Shown: one piece after another, positions 31,450 to 44,289 of the stretch
How positions within the stretch are numbered: the first letter of the stretch is position 1
How the letters are laid out: every line of letters begins with the position of its first letter
Origin: Siphonodentalium dalli
Taxonomy: Eukaryota > Mollusca > Scaphopoda > Gadilida > Siphonodentaliidae
Length of the DNA stretch: 64,000 bases
Direction: 5' to 3'
Assembly: GCA_032622095.1 (NCBI GenBank)
Contig: CP136064.1
Coordinates: 113,448,004 to 113,512,003, forward strand
Program-made: the position numbers and the translations under genes
The notes under the pieces: generated by a model
The model's database searches: none
Told to the model about the DNA's origin: nothing
What the model saw: only the letters and a program-made list of their open reading frames with translations

Positions 31450-33291
31450 ACCATCACAGTGGATCAACGGACACGAACCAAAACCGGAAGTCGTAGATTT
31501 CGAGGTGGAGAAATATCTGTCGACAAATATTTGTTGACATTTTTGGACGGTTTTTTTGGGAAAATAAACGCTTGGATACCATATCTGACCAACTGAAGGT
31601 GAGTGAATATTTCTTCGCTAATGTTCGGACACCGACGATCAATTTAAGTCAGTTGCCATTGTTCGATCGCGGAAAAAATTTCATTTAATCATCGCCGCGA
31701 GACGATTTCTTCCCCAAAATATCCCAGAAAATCATACTTTTCACATTCATCGCAGACAACTGTCGCAACAACCTATACACCGATCGAAAGACCTGTTTTC
31801 CTCCCACAAATGCATATTTTGAGTATTTTCACGGACTGTCTCAAAATTCCAAATTTCATCTTTTGATGTAGGTACCCACCTCGAAAATACTGTCCGGTTA
31901 GTCCCGAAAAATTTATCATTAGTTGTAAAAAATCTGTCCGCTTAGTCGTGATTTTGCTGAGGTCTGCCATCTTCAATTTCTGGTCGAAAAAGCAATTTTA
32001 CCGCAGATGATGGGCGTTTCATTTGACTTTTGCGTGGCCACAATGGTTCTGGGTGTCCATAATGTTGTATATGTCTCCTGGTACAACATAACATACAGGC
32101 GGTGACTTATATATATAACTGAACTGTAACCTGTAACTGAAATCCAACTACGAAGTACATGTTTGGTAAACATATAACTTTTGATGTATGTCATATTGTT
32201 AACTCTGTCTTGTCATCACTCTCGGAAGGCCGACATAAAAAAAATGATTTACATCCAACTTTTTTCAGAAAAATGCAGCGGTGTGCCGATTTTTACCCTT
32301 TATATTTGATTATACACTCGCAACGAGTTGTGGCCCACAACTTGTGGGGTTATACAGGAAGCAGCTTGTTCGTCCTTTCGTGGATGCAATTTTCCGAGTT
32401 TTTATTCCTAAGTTTTGCGGTCATTTCTTTTTTTTGGCTTGGCATATATATATTTAGTACCATGGGAACATGCGAACATATATGAATATGAAATATGTCA
32501 GACCTTTTTGTGTGGAGTTATATGACATTTTTCGACTTAGAAAATTATTGTTTTCAATATTCAGCAATGGTTAAAACAATAATGAGGAGGGGACAAAAAC
32601 ATACAGTCGGAGGGGTGTACAGCTATATCTGTTACTAATATTAGCTTAAGTTCAAGTCCACTAAGCGATATTATTTTATAATTCCTGGTGCTATTGACGA
32701 GAGGATCGCATGCATGCCTTCATATATGTAACCACTGTGAGGCAAAGGCTTGCGGCTTCGCTGAGGCAATCGACGATGGGATTTTACAACACCCGAATGA
32801 ATGTTTGAAAATAAAATTATTGAAAATTAAAAATATAAAAATTATTTATAATAAAATACTATACAATACTATACTATACAATACTATACGAAATATTGGT
32901 ACTCTCGGTTGATATAGAGAATAGAAACATCATCTGGAAAACTCCAGTGTTCTTTCGAGTTGTTGTATTCTTAATCCCACCTTGGCTGTCCATTAATGTA
33001 GAAGTGTTGTGTTTCCTACATGTATATAGCGGGTAAAATTCCAATCTATAGCGTACAACTGAATGTGGAACCAGATGCAAGTTACTTTTGTAAATATATA
33101 GGCACGTGATTTTTGTCCTGTTGTATTCGAATCGCGCCATACTTAATTGTTTCCACATTGATTCACACACTGGATAATTTGGTTGGGAAGTTTTTAACGC
33201 AAATGGTCGCGTATATATTCAAATTTAAGCGGACAGAAGACATGCAGACAGACCCTACTCGATCATATATATAGACAAAAAATTAACTGTA

Positions 33292-34170
33292 TGGGAGGTC
33301 AAATTCACATTTAATAATGAATTGCGCTTAAGCGCATATACCATATATCGCGCTGAAGCAATCATATGGCATTTGCGCATAATTGAAATGAATTGCACTT
33401 AAGTGCAATTAATTGCGATTAAGCGCTATGAGTTGCTTGAGAGTAAGTGTAACTACCCATAAAACCTAACTATTAGCATGACCGGGTGTATCTGCATTTG
33501 GCTAATTTAAACTAAAGGTCCTCAATCCGATTAGAAAGACCCATATTATAAAGATACAACAACAACAACAACAACAACAATATTTCTTCAAAATAAGCTT
33601 TAGTTATCAGAATCGATTAACTGCAAAAAATAATGCTGACCACTATCAACTATGGTATCAAATTTCCCAAAAAAGTGTAATTTATAAACATGTTGTTCAA
33701 CAAAATATGGCCGTATAATTACTAAAGTATCACGAAATTTTACCGTATTACCACTTGTTTTAGAGTTATCCATCTTCATCCGCAATTTTGACCGAAACTA
33801 CCCTTTTCACGGCGTGTTTCTGGGCAGCAATCAATTGAAATAACAAACTTCAATAATCGATATCTGATCACACTTGAGCTTTGATGGGTTGGTTCCTCGA
33901 CTCGACTAAAACAGAAGGTAATACTGTCGCGAGTCACCCATTTTGATAAAGAATTTAGGCTAGTTCACAATCCCAACTATCCAAAGCAATGAAAACAAGG
34001 AGGTGATATGTCAATATGAGTTCAGGTTTAATTATAGATACACCTATTTATTCACCAGGGGTACATAGTTACATACAGTATAACCATGAATTGCGCTTAA
34101 TCGCAAATAATTATGCTTAAGTGCTATTGCTTAACTGCAATTAATTATGAAATGTGAATTTGGCCTCTCA
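33292..34170. mobile_element. TA-flanked MITE with GCGCTTAAGCGC palindromes
   Basis: The ends TGGGAGGTCAAATTCACATT (33292) and AATGTGAATTTGGCCTCTCA (ending 34170) are inverse, flanked by TA on both sides (mariner-type target). Each subterminal region carries several AATTGCGCTTAAGCGC-like palindromic boxes, about 20 bp apart. Inside are an (ACA)n microsatellite and a 61-codon minus-strand frame without motif. It is nested within the CACAGTG element. Confidence 0.7.
33556..33582 (+). repeat. (CAA)n microsatellite
   Basis: Nine or so perfect trinucleotide repeats inside the TA-flanked MITE. Confidence 0.9.
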
Positions 34171-35275
34171 TAGAAAGGAAATAAACATCTGCATATTTGA
34201 TGGCTATGCTATAATATGTAATATTAGCGAACATTCTCCGAAATATGGGTGGGTGCCTGTAGTTTAAAACATAAAAATAAAGGGGTGTATATATACCCGA
34301 AAAAATGTAGTTAAAACTTTATACAATCGTAATCAAAACTCGGGTGGTGGGTCCCGAAAGTGGCCATAATGAAAAAGAACAGCCATGGGTCCCGATTTGT
34401 TTTTTTCTGAAATTAATCGAATTTTAATTGTTTTTTAAGTATCAAATTTCACGCTATATACTGGCTGAAATATCAAACTATTGGAAAATACATCTACACC
34501 TCCCACCATCAAAACAATCCTGTTGCTACGGCCTTGGTCATGGAGGGCATTGTAATATTCTTGTTCTAACAATATTTCCATAAATGATTTTTTGGTTAAT
34601 GACCTTACACGATCTGAACGAATATATGAGAACAAATTGCAAACAGTACTCGGTAACTAAACTTCATCAGTATACTATAGTTGCAACAGAAAAGCAGTTG
34701 CCCAAAAACGTGCCACTGTTAACGAAAGGCAGCCAACCAACTAATCCATTTCGACTCTTGATTGAACAACAAAAACTGTCCGCCGGGTCTAGTGGATTGC
34801 AACTAAATTCCGGGGTGTACAGGACTAACCGGACAGTATTTTCGAGGTGGGTACCTGCATCAAAAGATGAATTTTGGAATTTTGAGACAGTCCGTGAAAA
34901 TACTCAAAATATGCATTTGTGGGGGGAAAACAGGCCTTTCGACCTGTATATAGGTTTTTGCGACAGCTGTCTGCGATGAATGTGAAAAGTATGATTTTCT
35001 GGGATATTTTGGGGAAGAAATCGTCTCGCGGCGATGATTAAATGACATTTTTTCCGCGATCGAACAATGACAACTGACTTAAATTGATCGTCGGTGTCCG
35101 AACATTAGCGAAGAAATATTCACTCACCTTCAGTTGGTCAGATATGGTATCCAAGCGTTTATTTTCCCTAAAAACCGTCAAAAAATGTCAACAAATATTT
35201 GTCGACAGATATTTCTCCACCTCGAAATCTACGACTTCCGGTTTTGGTTCGTGTCCGTTGATCCACTGTGACCAT

Positions 35276-35985
35276 CGATCGATGTGAACACTTTCATTCT
35301 CTCCATCGAGCGCGTTTGCTCACTGTGTCGTTTTTTGGTACATGGTGCATGGTGCACGCGAAATATAATGCCATGTAGTTGGGATAGAGATTCTGCCTTG
35401 CAGCTGACACAAACGTAAACATCTTATCATATCTTATCAGAACTGCAGCAATTGCTAACGTGACGTCTAAACAAGCATTCAGCGGTTGTGAGGACATTGA
35501 GTTTCCATCTTCTATGAAGCCAAACTCCATGGGATCCAAAATTTGACGGGTTCGATTTCTAAGGAATTCTAATTACTCATGCTCACCTGGTAAAGGTTTT
35601 TGGCCATAAGGTCCTCGGATTGTACTGTGTTGTTACCAAGCTTTCTCATTATCCATTTCTCCATTCGCCAGTGCGCTTTCAATATTCATGCCTAATTATT
35701 TCATATTTAATAATGAATGGTCTACTTGCTATACCAGGCTCAATTTGCTTCACTTCTTAAATAAATTATAATTAATATCTGGACTTGCTAAATTAGCTAG
35801 CTTGACGGCGATAAACAACGCAGCTAATCATCCTGAATAATCTCACCTGAAAACATGGTCGTTGCTAGAAAGGCGAGCAGTATGGAATGATCTGTGCCCT
35901 GAAATTATACAATCGTGTTTATCATTACCATTATGGTTTACAATGGTGTAACTGTTTTTGATAGGCCTCAGTGCAAACGTTTTAG
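35276..35985. other. No gene recognised; one unassigned minus-strand frame
   Basis: A minus-strand frame of 81 codons (35539-35294) starting MDPMEFGFIEDGN and ending at KRARWRE has fairly balanced composition. I cannot place it in any family, and no splice context is convincing. Confidence 0.3.
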
Positions 35986-36465
35986 TGTAAGATGAGACGA
36001 AACGTTGGGTGAAAAAATCCAGGTCAAAAGTTTAAAAACGCCTCCAAAATAGTCAAAGTCCGAAAATAAACCGAAATTGTCCGAAAGAACTTTAGGGTCA
36101 TAAATGGTCACCTCGGCCAAACTTTTTCGGGCCGAAAAGACTTTTTTCACCCAACATTTCGTCTAACCGTACTAAGGAAGTTGTCATGATCATTTTCCAC
36201 ATGCACTTTCCCAAATTTTCCAGACCGAACGGAGCGGGAACTTAATTTCTACCAATTTTTTTTAACTCGACTTAAAACATATTCGGCCCAAAAAGTTTGG
36301 CCGATGTGGCCATTTACGACACTGAAGTTGTTTAGAACAATTTCCGTTAATTTTCGGACTGCCTATTTTCGAGGCATTTTTTAAAACTTTTTACCCCGAT
36401 ATTTTTCACCCAATATCTCGTCTCACCTTATTAAGGAAGTTCCCGTTGTCATTTGCCACCATCCT
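35986..36465. mobile_element. Inverted-repeat element, TAAGATGAGACGAAACG ends
   Basis: Arms of ~150 bp (35988-36138 and 36280-36432) are reverse complements: AGACGAAACGTTGGGTGAAA versus TTTTTCACCCAATATCTCGT, and TCGGCCAAACTTTTTC versus AAAAAGTTTGGCCGA. The right end is partly duplicated in direct orientation at 36140-36200 (TTCACCCAACATTTCGTCT then ACTAAGGAAGTT). TA at both outer edges would fit a mariner-type target. No coding capacity. Confidence 0.6.
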
Positions 36466-36901
36466 CGAACTTTTTACGAATAAAGAATAGGGACTAAGTA
36501 ACGGAATTCATGCTGCCGGCTTACACACACATCTTGAGTGACATAAACATGATTGCATAGAAATTAACACGACAGACCTGCAGTGGTCAGTGCTGTCATG
36601 AGAAAACAACTCTTCAATAATAGTCGAACATCAAATTCTCTGTCCATTAACTCGTTTTGTTTATCATAAAGTAGTTGAAAATTACTGTCGTAACTAATAC
36701 ATGTTTATCGCATGTCTACCTGTGTTGGATGAAACTATATCAAATTAACCGATAGTACAGTTAAGCGCTAAGCGAAGAGGAATAATCCAATATTCTGCAA
36801 ACCGAATGACCGATCAACGCGGTGCGAGCAGAGATTTGCCTGGGCGGAAAGATTTTAATTTTATTTAAGCCAAATGCGTGTATCGCTGGTCTCATTGTAC
36901 A
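36466..36901. other. No gene recognised
   Basis: Left flank of element B. Nothing recognisable on either strand. Confidence 0.35.
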
Positions 36902-37378
36902 CGCCTGTCTACTGTGTAGGAACTGTTACATGGGAAGTCGTTCTATCACCGGGTTGTGATGGTTCTTAACGAAACGCACGGCCTTGTTGAGCTGCCGCTA
37001 ATATACACAAAAATCAAAACAGTCAATGACTGTTGAGACGCTCGTCGGAATAGTCGACTGACAAATATAGCGACTTACACAACAGCGGACCATCTTGTAT
37101 ATCATGCCAATGCTATGCATTATATTTGTTTATACACGAATGCACACGTATACACATGTATTGCTTATACTAATATGTATATATGTATATGATTCCCATC
37201 AAATTGTTCTGTAAATGTTTTATGTTCTGTTATTCCGTACTGCTCAAGATGATATTGTTGTGTGACAAGGATGCGCATGTTAGGTATCTTTACACGGACA
37301 CGGTACTAAATATGACGAAAAATGAAAGTACATTCCTGATTTGGGGTAAAATATATAACTCTAATATAATTTCAGACA

Positions 37379-38926
37379 ATGGTTATCGATAGACTATCTG
37401 TGGGTGAGCTTCAGGGTGATGACTATAACTTTGCCACCGTATATAAGGGCGATGACTGTGATAATGGGAGTAACATTTACGACATTCTGAACCACCAATA
37501 AGATTATTATGCCCCACTTCAAATCAATGAGAAACTGTCAATTGAAAGGAAGACGACGTCTCTCCTTGGGCTAAACTGTCGAAGCTTGACAGCGAACTGG
37601 GACTCATTTGTTGACCTCCTATGTAATATTCAACAATCAGGGGAAAACTTATTTGACATAATTGCGCTATCTGAAGTTTTTAGGGTAAGGGATACTTTCA
37701 CATTAGAAGGATATCACCCATTCGAGTACAAATCTCGTCCGGACAATGATGACGGAAGGGGTGGGGTCGGAATTTTCATTAAAAGTAGCCTTAAATATAA
37801 AACTAGAAATGACCTCTCGATATTCATTCCCCATGTAATTGAAACACTATTTGTAGAAATAAATCCGGGTAAAAAAAATTCATACATTGTAGGCTCTATA
37901 TACCGACCTAACACTGCCCCGCTCGCTGACATAGAAACCTTCTCTAATCAGCTTGACAATGTTATTATCAAACTTAACGAATTAAATGCAAAAGTATACA
38001 TCGTTGGTGATTTTAACATAGACTTACTGCATTCTGATTCACACAGTAAAACAAATGCTTTCATCAGTAATATGTTCGAACGTGGATTCATGCCAGTGAT
38101 TACTAAACCAACGAGAGTAGCTGAATTCTCAGCGACTCTCATTGACCACATTTACACAATTAGCATATCCAACTGCAAATTTCACAGTGGAATCATCCTA
38201 TCGGACGTCTCAGACCACTTTGGTACATTCCACGTCGAAACCAATGATACCAATACAAAGAATGACGTAAATCAAACAACAACTAGAATAATGTCCGAAA
38301 ACAATATAACAAAATTTAAAAGTCTTCTGAACAATCATTCATTCGATGAGGTCTTCATATACCAAGACGCAGACCTAGCATATAACGCCTTTTTGCGCAG
38401 CTACTCCTTATTCTTCGAAGAAGCCTTTCCAAAAATTAAACGCAAACCACCAAACAAGTACACTAAACGAGAACCATGGATGACTAAAGGACTCATTCAA
38501 TCGTCAGTTAAAAAAAGCAAATTGTACACCAATAAGTTAAAATTTCCAACAGATGAAAACATAGGTAGATACAAAATATACTGCAGAATATACAACCAAT
38601 TAAAACGGCGGAGTAAAAATCATTATTACGACAATATTCTCAAAGAAAATCAAGCAAACATGCGACGCACTTGGACGATACTGAAAGAAGCCATTAAAAT
38701 ATCTCATGGTTTGAATACCTTTCCTACCGAATTTTCAAATGGTACCGGTAACGGAAAACTGTCTGACCCGACAACTATAGCATGCGCATTCAACACATTT
38801 TTCGCTGACATTGGAAGAATTACCGCAAACAATGTAACACAGATTCCAGGGATGAACTTCATCGATTACCTACCGGGCAGTATGAAAATAACCTTTTTAT
38901 TTTCCCAACAAACAGAGATGAACTAA
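37379..38926 (+). pseudogene. LINE endonuclease, interrupted by a stop and a frameshift
   Basis: From ATG 37379 the frame runs 40 codons to a TAA at 37499-37501 (preceded by CAA, so a C-to-T change in a second Gln is likely). It then reopens and shows the APE endonuclease: LGLNCRSL, a SE dyad (Glu ~30 counted from 37586), GRGGVGIFIK, YRPN (~107), GDFNIDLL (~141), LIDHIY (~186) and intact SDH (SDVSDHF, ~206). The linker to RT follows (KREPWMTKGLI). Near 38885 the frame shifts by one base, and RT continues in the next frame. Endonuclease residues look complete, so only the stop and frameshift disable it. The function would be target nicking during retrotransposition. Confidence 0.8.
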
Positions 38927-40495
38927 TATCACTTTGCTCGAAATTATCTAATAAAACTTGCACAGATATAAACGATGTATCCGTGAAACTAATGAAACAA
39001 ACAATTAACGAAACGGTTGGACCACTCACGCATATTTTTAATCTCTCATTTGCCCAGGGACTTGTGCCCGAGAAAATGAAAATATCTAGAATAATGCCTA
39101 TATACAAAAAAGGGGAACGCGATCAGATTGAAAATTATAGACCAATCAGCATATTACCTGCATTTTCCAAAATAATGGAAAAAATAATCAATGCTCGGCT
39201 TTCGTCGTTCCTCAACAAACATAAAATTCTTCATGAACACCAATATGGCTTTCGTAAGAAACATTCTACCATTCATCCACTTATACATCTTCTCGAAGAT
39301 GTAGCGGAATGTAATGACAAAAAAAACCCGTGACTCCACCATTGCCATTTTCTTAGACTTATCAAAAGCTTTTGACACCATAAGTCACGAAATTTTACTT
39401 AGAAAGCTCGATCACTATGGAATAAGGGGAATCGCTAATGACTGGTTCAGAAGTTACTTACATGACAGGCGACAATATGTAGAAGTCCATGATCATCAAT
39501 CGGGAATGTTGACTATGACATGTGGAGTACCACAGGGGTATATCCTTGGCCCCATCCTATTTCTAATGTATGTCAACGACATGCCCAACAGCACCAATAT
39601 CAAACTTCTTTCATTTGCTGACGACACAACATTATACATGTCAGGGAATAACTCTAAAACCATTCAGAATAAGATAAACGATGAACTAGATAAAGTATAC
39701 CGCTGGTGCTGTAGTAACCGACTATCCCTCAATGAATCAAAAACTAAATATATGTTGCTGCATCCACAAAATAACGATTTTAAATGGGCAGATCTGCGAA
39801 TTAAATTGAATAAAAAGGAACTAGTTCGTGTAAGTAATCAAAACCAAGAAAAATCACTTAAATTCCTTGGCATAATCATTGACGAAAATCTTACTTTTAA
39901 GTACCACATATCAATGCTAACCAGAAAAATATCACATGCAATATACTGTCTAGGTAAAGCCAAACAATTCCTCCCCAAAAGTGCACTAAAAACTCTGTAC
40001 TTCTCCTTAATTCACAGTCATCTCCTATACGGAATAATAATCTGGGGACACGTTTCAGCATCAGGGTCTCTTTTTCGGCTACAGAAAAAAGCAGTTCGGA
40101 TATTATGCAACAAAAGATATCGCAGTCACACAGAGCCGTTGTTTAAAACTCTAAAAATTCTAAAGTCTCATGACCTGTATCATCTTCAAATCGCATTGTT
40201 CATGTATGATTGGAAAAACAAATATCTTCCCCCGTCTTTCGAAAGTTTATTTAAGTATACACCAATATCAACAACACGACAGTCCGGCAACTTGGCTACT
40301 ACAATTCCAAGGACGAATTTCTCTCAAATTCTACCGAGATACTCATTTCCGTATGTGTGGAACTGCTTGGACACAGCACACATATTTGCAGCTAGCAGAA
40401 CCATCTTTAAATCTTCCATACGTACAAATGTGCAATCACACTATAATAGCTCAGTAACTTGTGACAACGCGGAATGCCGAGATTGTAGAAAGTAA
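38886..40495 (+). pseudogene. LINE reverse transcriptase with an A-run frameshift
   Basis: The first part (to 39333) holds RISRIMPIYKKGERDQIENY and FRKKHSTIHPLI. At 39318-39325 an A-run shifts the frame. The second part (39314-40495) has the palm motif [20 protein letters not shown] (39523-39552) and FADDTT (about 39611-39628). In most LINEs the residue after GVPQG is Ser; here it is Tyr, which may reduce activity. The C-terminal region ends [11 protein letters not shown], a short Cys-rich tail. Restored function would need both frame losses reversed; as it stands the gene is dead. The clade is in the Jockey/CR1 group by motif style. Confidence 0.8.
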
Positions 40496-40903
40496 TTGGA
40501 ACAATATGTATACATGTATTATGTATGATTGCGCTTAAGAGACGTGTCCTCATTACGTGCGTAACCCTGGATTACTCACCATTTATGGGCACATATCCAT
40601 GGACACATAATTGTATAGACATTTATTTAATCATATCTGCCCGAACAAAGTTGGATATATAAAACACAACCCCAAAATTTTAACAACACATTATTTCAAC
40701 AGCTGACCCTCATGCAACATCTCGATTGTTACACAACAATATGATCGCCATCTGCTTATTCTCTATTATGTATAAGGGGCGGCAGGAAGACGGCCTGTAT
40801 TGGCCATGCCGCTCCTGTGCAAATTTGAAATATATATTATTATGTTTGTGTATTATGTATTTAATTTGTGCAAATAAACAATCCAATCCAATCCAATCTT
40901 AAC

Positions 40904-41897
40904 TGATTTGTGACGGTTCCTTGTGATCGAAATTATACATTTTAGCGACTTTTGACAGTTAAAATGCCATGTTGGAGCCATCTAGCTGATAATTTGATTA
41001 TTTTTTTTCCATTCCCCTCACAATATATGGCCCCAACGATCGTAATACGAAAATTTCATTGTGCGAGTCATAACAACGACGAAAACCGCGAATTTTGATA
41101 TTTGTTTGGGTTCTCTCCTGATCGAGTCGGTTCTCTCCCCATTTAATCGGTTCTATACGGGTAATACTATGGCTAATATTTGGCAGGAAACATGGTTCAA
41201 ACTGACCATGTCGTGAAATTTACCAAATATAAACACAACAGAATATGCATTAAGTTCAAATGTGCACCACTAAGTCTTGTCAACAATTTCGATGAATTAC
41301 ACTGCCTTTCTATGCTTATGCAATAACCTGTGTTACGCCTATCAACATTAACCAAGTCGCCAGCTAGTTTGAAAAATAACGCGTTTTGCAGGCCCAACAT
41401 TTCCATGAGTCATTAGCCGGTTAACTGTAGTGAGCGTTGACGGGATATATAGAGTTTTCTGTCTTGTATTTTATGTTGTCTATTTTCGTAGACGCATTTT
41501 AATCATCAAAAATCAAAAAAAAATAAGACGTTAAAAGTTCGTTGACACTCATACAATGTTCTGATTACGCAATTTATGAAGATTAAGTTGGGCATTCTGC
41601 TTTTCATGACAATCTGACCGGCAATCACTCAGGGTTTGCTCTAACTTCTGAGCCTCTAGACGGTGAAGCCATGTCACACAGATTCCGTTAAGAGATACCT
41701 GATTACAACCAATCACGCAATTAATTGTATCCACTCGCCTGTAAGAGGGAATAATTGTTTTATACTAGTAAATGCTATCTTTTGTGATATTAATTAAAAT
41801 AAAAATTGAATGAAGTGAAACAAAAAAATGGTCTGGTCACCCGCCTTTGACTTACTATAGTAGTTGCCCCGACCATGCAAGATCACCCCGGGGCATT
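40904..41897 (-). other. Element B own sequence, no gene
   Basis: The first ~550 bp are the inverse of A's right terminal part (27200-27800), the rest the inverse of A at 19945-20325. The minus-strand frames 41197-41406 and 41549-41734 have no motif. Confidence 0.7.
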
Positions 41898-43259
41898 AGT
41901 CGGGGAGCCAATAAGGTCCATGTGCACCCCCCCCCCCCCCGATGATTACAAATAACCTTATTTTTATTGTTCCCTATGGTATCCAGATAAAGAATCCGGA
42001 TTTCACCGAAAAATAAAGGTGGCCCTACTAGGTGCTAGAGCCATTTGAATCCAAGATGGCCGCCATTTCCTCTAGTTCCGACCAGCTGTATTTAATCGTT
42101 GTAATAGATCGGTTGTTAGCAAAAGACACAGACAAAATGTATGCCATTTTGTTGGTATGATGTCTTTCTTCAAAATGACGGCAAATAATTTCGAAACAAA
42201 TTAAAAATGGCCGCCGAAAAATGACGTCATATGCACGAAAATAGGAAATTTAATTAATATTTCACCATATCTTCCATTTTTCTTCACATTAATCATTAGT
42301 AAATGGCAATGTTTTTGAGACATACATCAAGCGTGATATTATAGCGTCATTTTAAGACATCTGCCATTGACGATGGTTCAGTAATAGATACAGAAAGAGG
42401 ATTTTAAAAAGAGGGGTGAAATTTTCGAATTTTTTTTGCAAGACGATTTTGATAGTTATTTTAACGACAAACCACACAGGATGTTAATAGAATGTCAACA
42501 ACTATGTGCTTTATTTTATTGGACGGATGTTTTACTTCAATGGGAATGAAATTGGTGCAGAAAATTTCCAAAATGGCCGCCGAAAATATGAAAAATGGTA
42601 AATATTGCCCCAGGGTGTCCTGCAATGGCTTACAAGTTGTGGTTGATATATAAAATTGGCTAATCTGTATTACATACATTGAATACTAACATGTCTGATG
42701 CACCATGGATCATTGTTTCTATTGTCACCACTGACATCACCAGAAATATTGGATATTTCTCTCACAAACTTGACATAAATATCGGCAAAAATTAACTTTT
42801 CAGGGTTGGACAATTGTTTTAAGTAAAATGCAACTATCATTGGTATCAAAGGTATTTATTGTTTTGGTCTATCTTAAATGTGTCACACTACGGTGTTTAT
42901 AGACCAAATTGCTCAAGATGGCTTCCAAAATGGAAACCAAATTTGTAAAAAGTTAATTTTTTACATATATCCCGAACATTATTCTCTGCGTTATCCGACA
43001 AGGTATTAAATTGTTACTCACTTGGTTATTATACGTGTTAGTTAATTAGCTGACAACCACGTTCTATTATGTTTGTCCCAGTTCCGTATGGGGCATGAAA
43101 AATTCATTTTAAAGTTGCAGTATGAAATTTGGCGGAGAACCTCTTTTGTGACTCTTGCCATATTATTGAAAGGAAATGGGCAGAACTTTGAAACGGAACT
43201 GAGATGAACCATAATATGTGGTTATTCTGATCCATTATGATAAAACATATCAACTGGAT

Positions 43260-44190
43260 ATAGGGTGAATGCCAGGGAGTTACTATGTGATCATAGGTAA
43301 GGTGAATAGGTATACAGGGAGTTATTGTATGGTCAATGGTGAGACGAGTACATGTATGTATACAATGAGTGACTATGATCATAAATGTAATGAATAGCTA
43401 TGCAGGGAGTGACTAAATTGTCATGTGTCAGGTGTATGAGTATACCCGGTGTTCCTGCTTGGTGACTCGTTGCGGTATGGTCATGTGTAGGTTATACGGG
43501 CATACACATGTCTTGCTATATGGTCATGGGCGAGGGGTATGTGTATATATCGAGCGGCTATATGGCCATGGATGATGTGTATATGCATACATGGATTGAA
43601 TATACTGACATGGCTGGGGAGTATTAGTATATCTTGAGTGGCTATTCTGCTATGGTGTGACAAATAGGGATACAGGGAGTGACATGGCCAAGGGTGAGGT
43701 GAATATATATACAATGATTGACCATGATCATGTATGAATGTTTTGAATAGGTACCCACGGGGTGACTATATGGCCATAGGTCAGATGAAGGAGTATACCA
43801 GGTGCCATGGATGAGGGTATGTGTATGAATCGAGTGGCTATATGACCATTGTCGAGGTGGATATGTATACCCGGGGTGACTCTATGGTCATTGTTGTGGT
43901 GTTGATGTATATATTGAATGTCTATTTGACCATGTGTGTGTGGAGAATAGGTATACATGGGATGACCGTATGGCCAATGGTGGGGTGAATGGGTATACAA
44001 GGAGTGACTCTATGGTTATAGGTCATGTTTTGGATTATACCCGGTGTGCTTGCATTGTGATGCATGGCTGTATGGCCATCCATGGTCATGGGTCAGGTGT
44101 ACGTTTATACAGTTGGTCACTATATTGTTATGTCTGTGGTGTTTATGCATATATGGAATTACTGTGTGGTAATGGGTGGCTATCGCTTTT
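43260..44190 (-). repeat. 42-bp minisatellite array, left
   Basis: On the minus strand, degenerate units with the consensus GACCATACAGTCACTCCCTG then TATACCTATTCACCTCACC(CAT). Because 42 is a multiple of three, frames stay open and encode His/Ile/Tyr/Pro-rich 14-residue periodicities; I regard these frames as a by-product. Confidence 0.75.
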
Positions 44191-44289
44191 CACGTTTACA
44201 GTTCCCCCATGTACACAAACACTATCAAGGTGGAGAACTCTTTGACACGACCTCTCTATTGATTAACATATCCTTGAGTTATTGTGGAA

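Larger units (their letters stand above)
31455..35270. mobile_element. 3.8 kb TIR element with CACAGTG ends and 5-bp target duplication (Transib/RAG-like)
   Basis: The left end begins CACAGTGGATCAACGG and the right end is its exact inverse. Inverted arms extend about 500 bp (31455-31950 and 34750-35270) with high similarity. ACCAT lies immediately outside both ends (31450-31454 and 35271-35275). A 5-bp duplication with CACNGTG ends is the hallmark of Transib and ProtoRAG elements, relatives of the RAG recombinase; the heptamer equals the V(D)J signal heptamer. At 15 bp from the heptamer lies ACCAAAACC, 8 of 9 matches to the RSS nonamer. No RAG1/Transib-like frame occurs in the 3.8 kb, so it would be non-autonomous. 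The interior holds a TA-flanked MITE (33292-34170), an ATACT-rich patch (32862-32888) and small featureless frames. Confidence 0.75.
36971..40896 (+). mobile_element. LINE with TCTTAAC target duplication and (TCCAA)n tail
   Basis: Inserted in element B. TCTTAAC precedes the 5' end (36964-36970) and follows the 3' end (40897-40903), and the uninterrupted sequence in A confirms the boundary. The 3' tail is GCAAATAAAC followed by four CCAAT-type units. It encodes an endonuclease and RT, different from the LINE at 3.4 kb (no NPGP motif, different C-terminus). It may be near full length because ~400 bp precede the first ATG, but coding is broken by one stop and two frameshifts. Confidence 0.85.

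Noticed and set aside
35294-35539. Minus-strand 81-codon frame considered as a host exon
   Set aside because: No recognisable family and no paired splice sites; left as unassigned.
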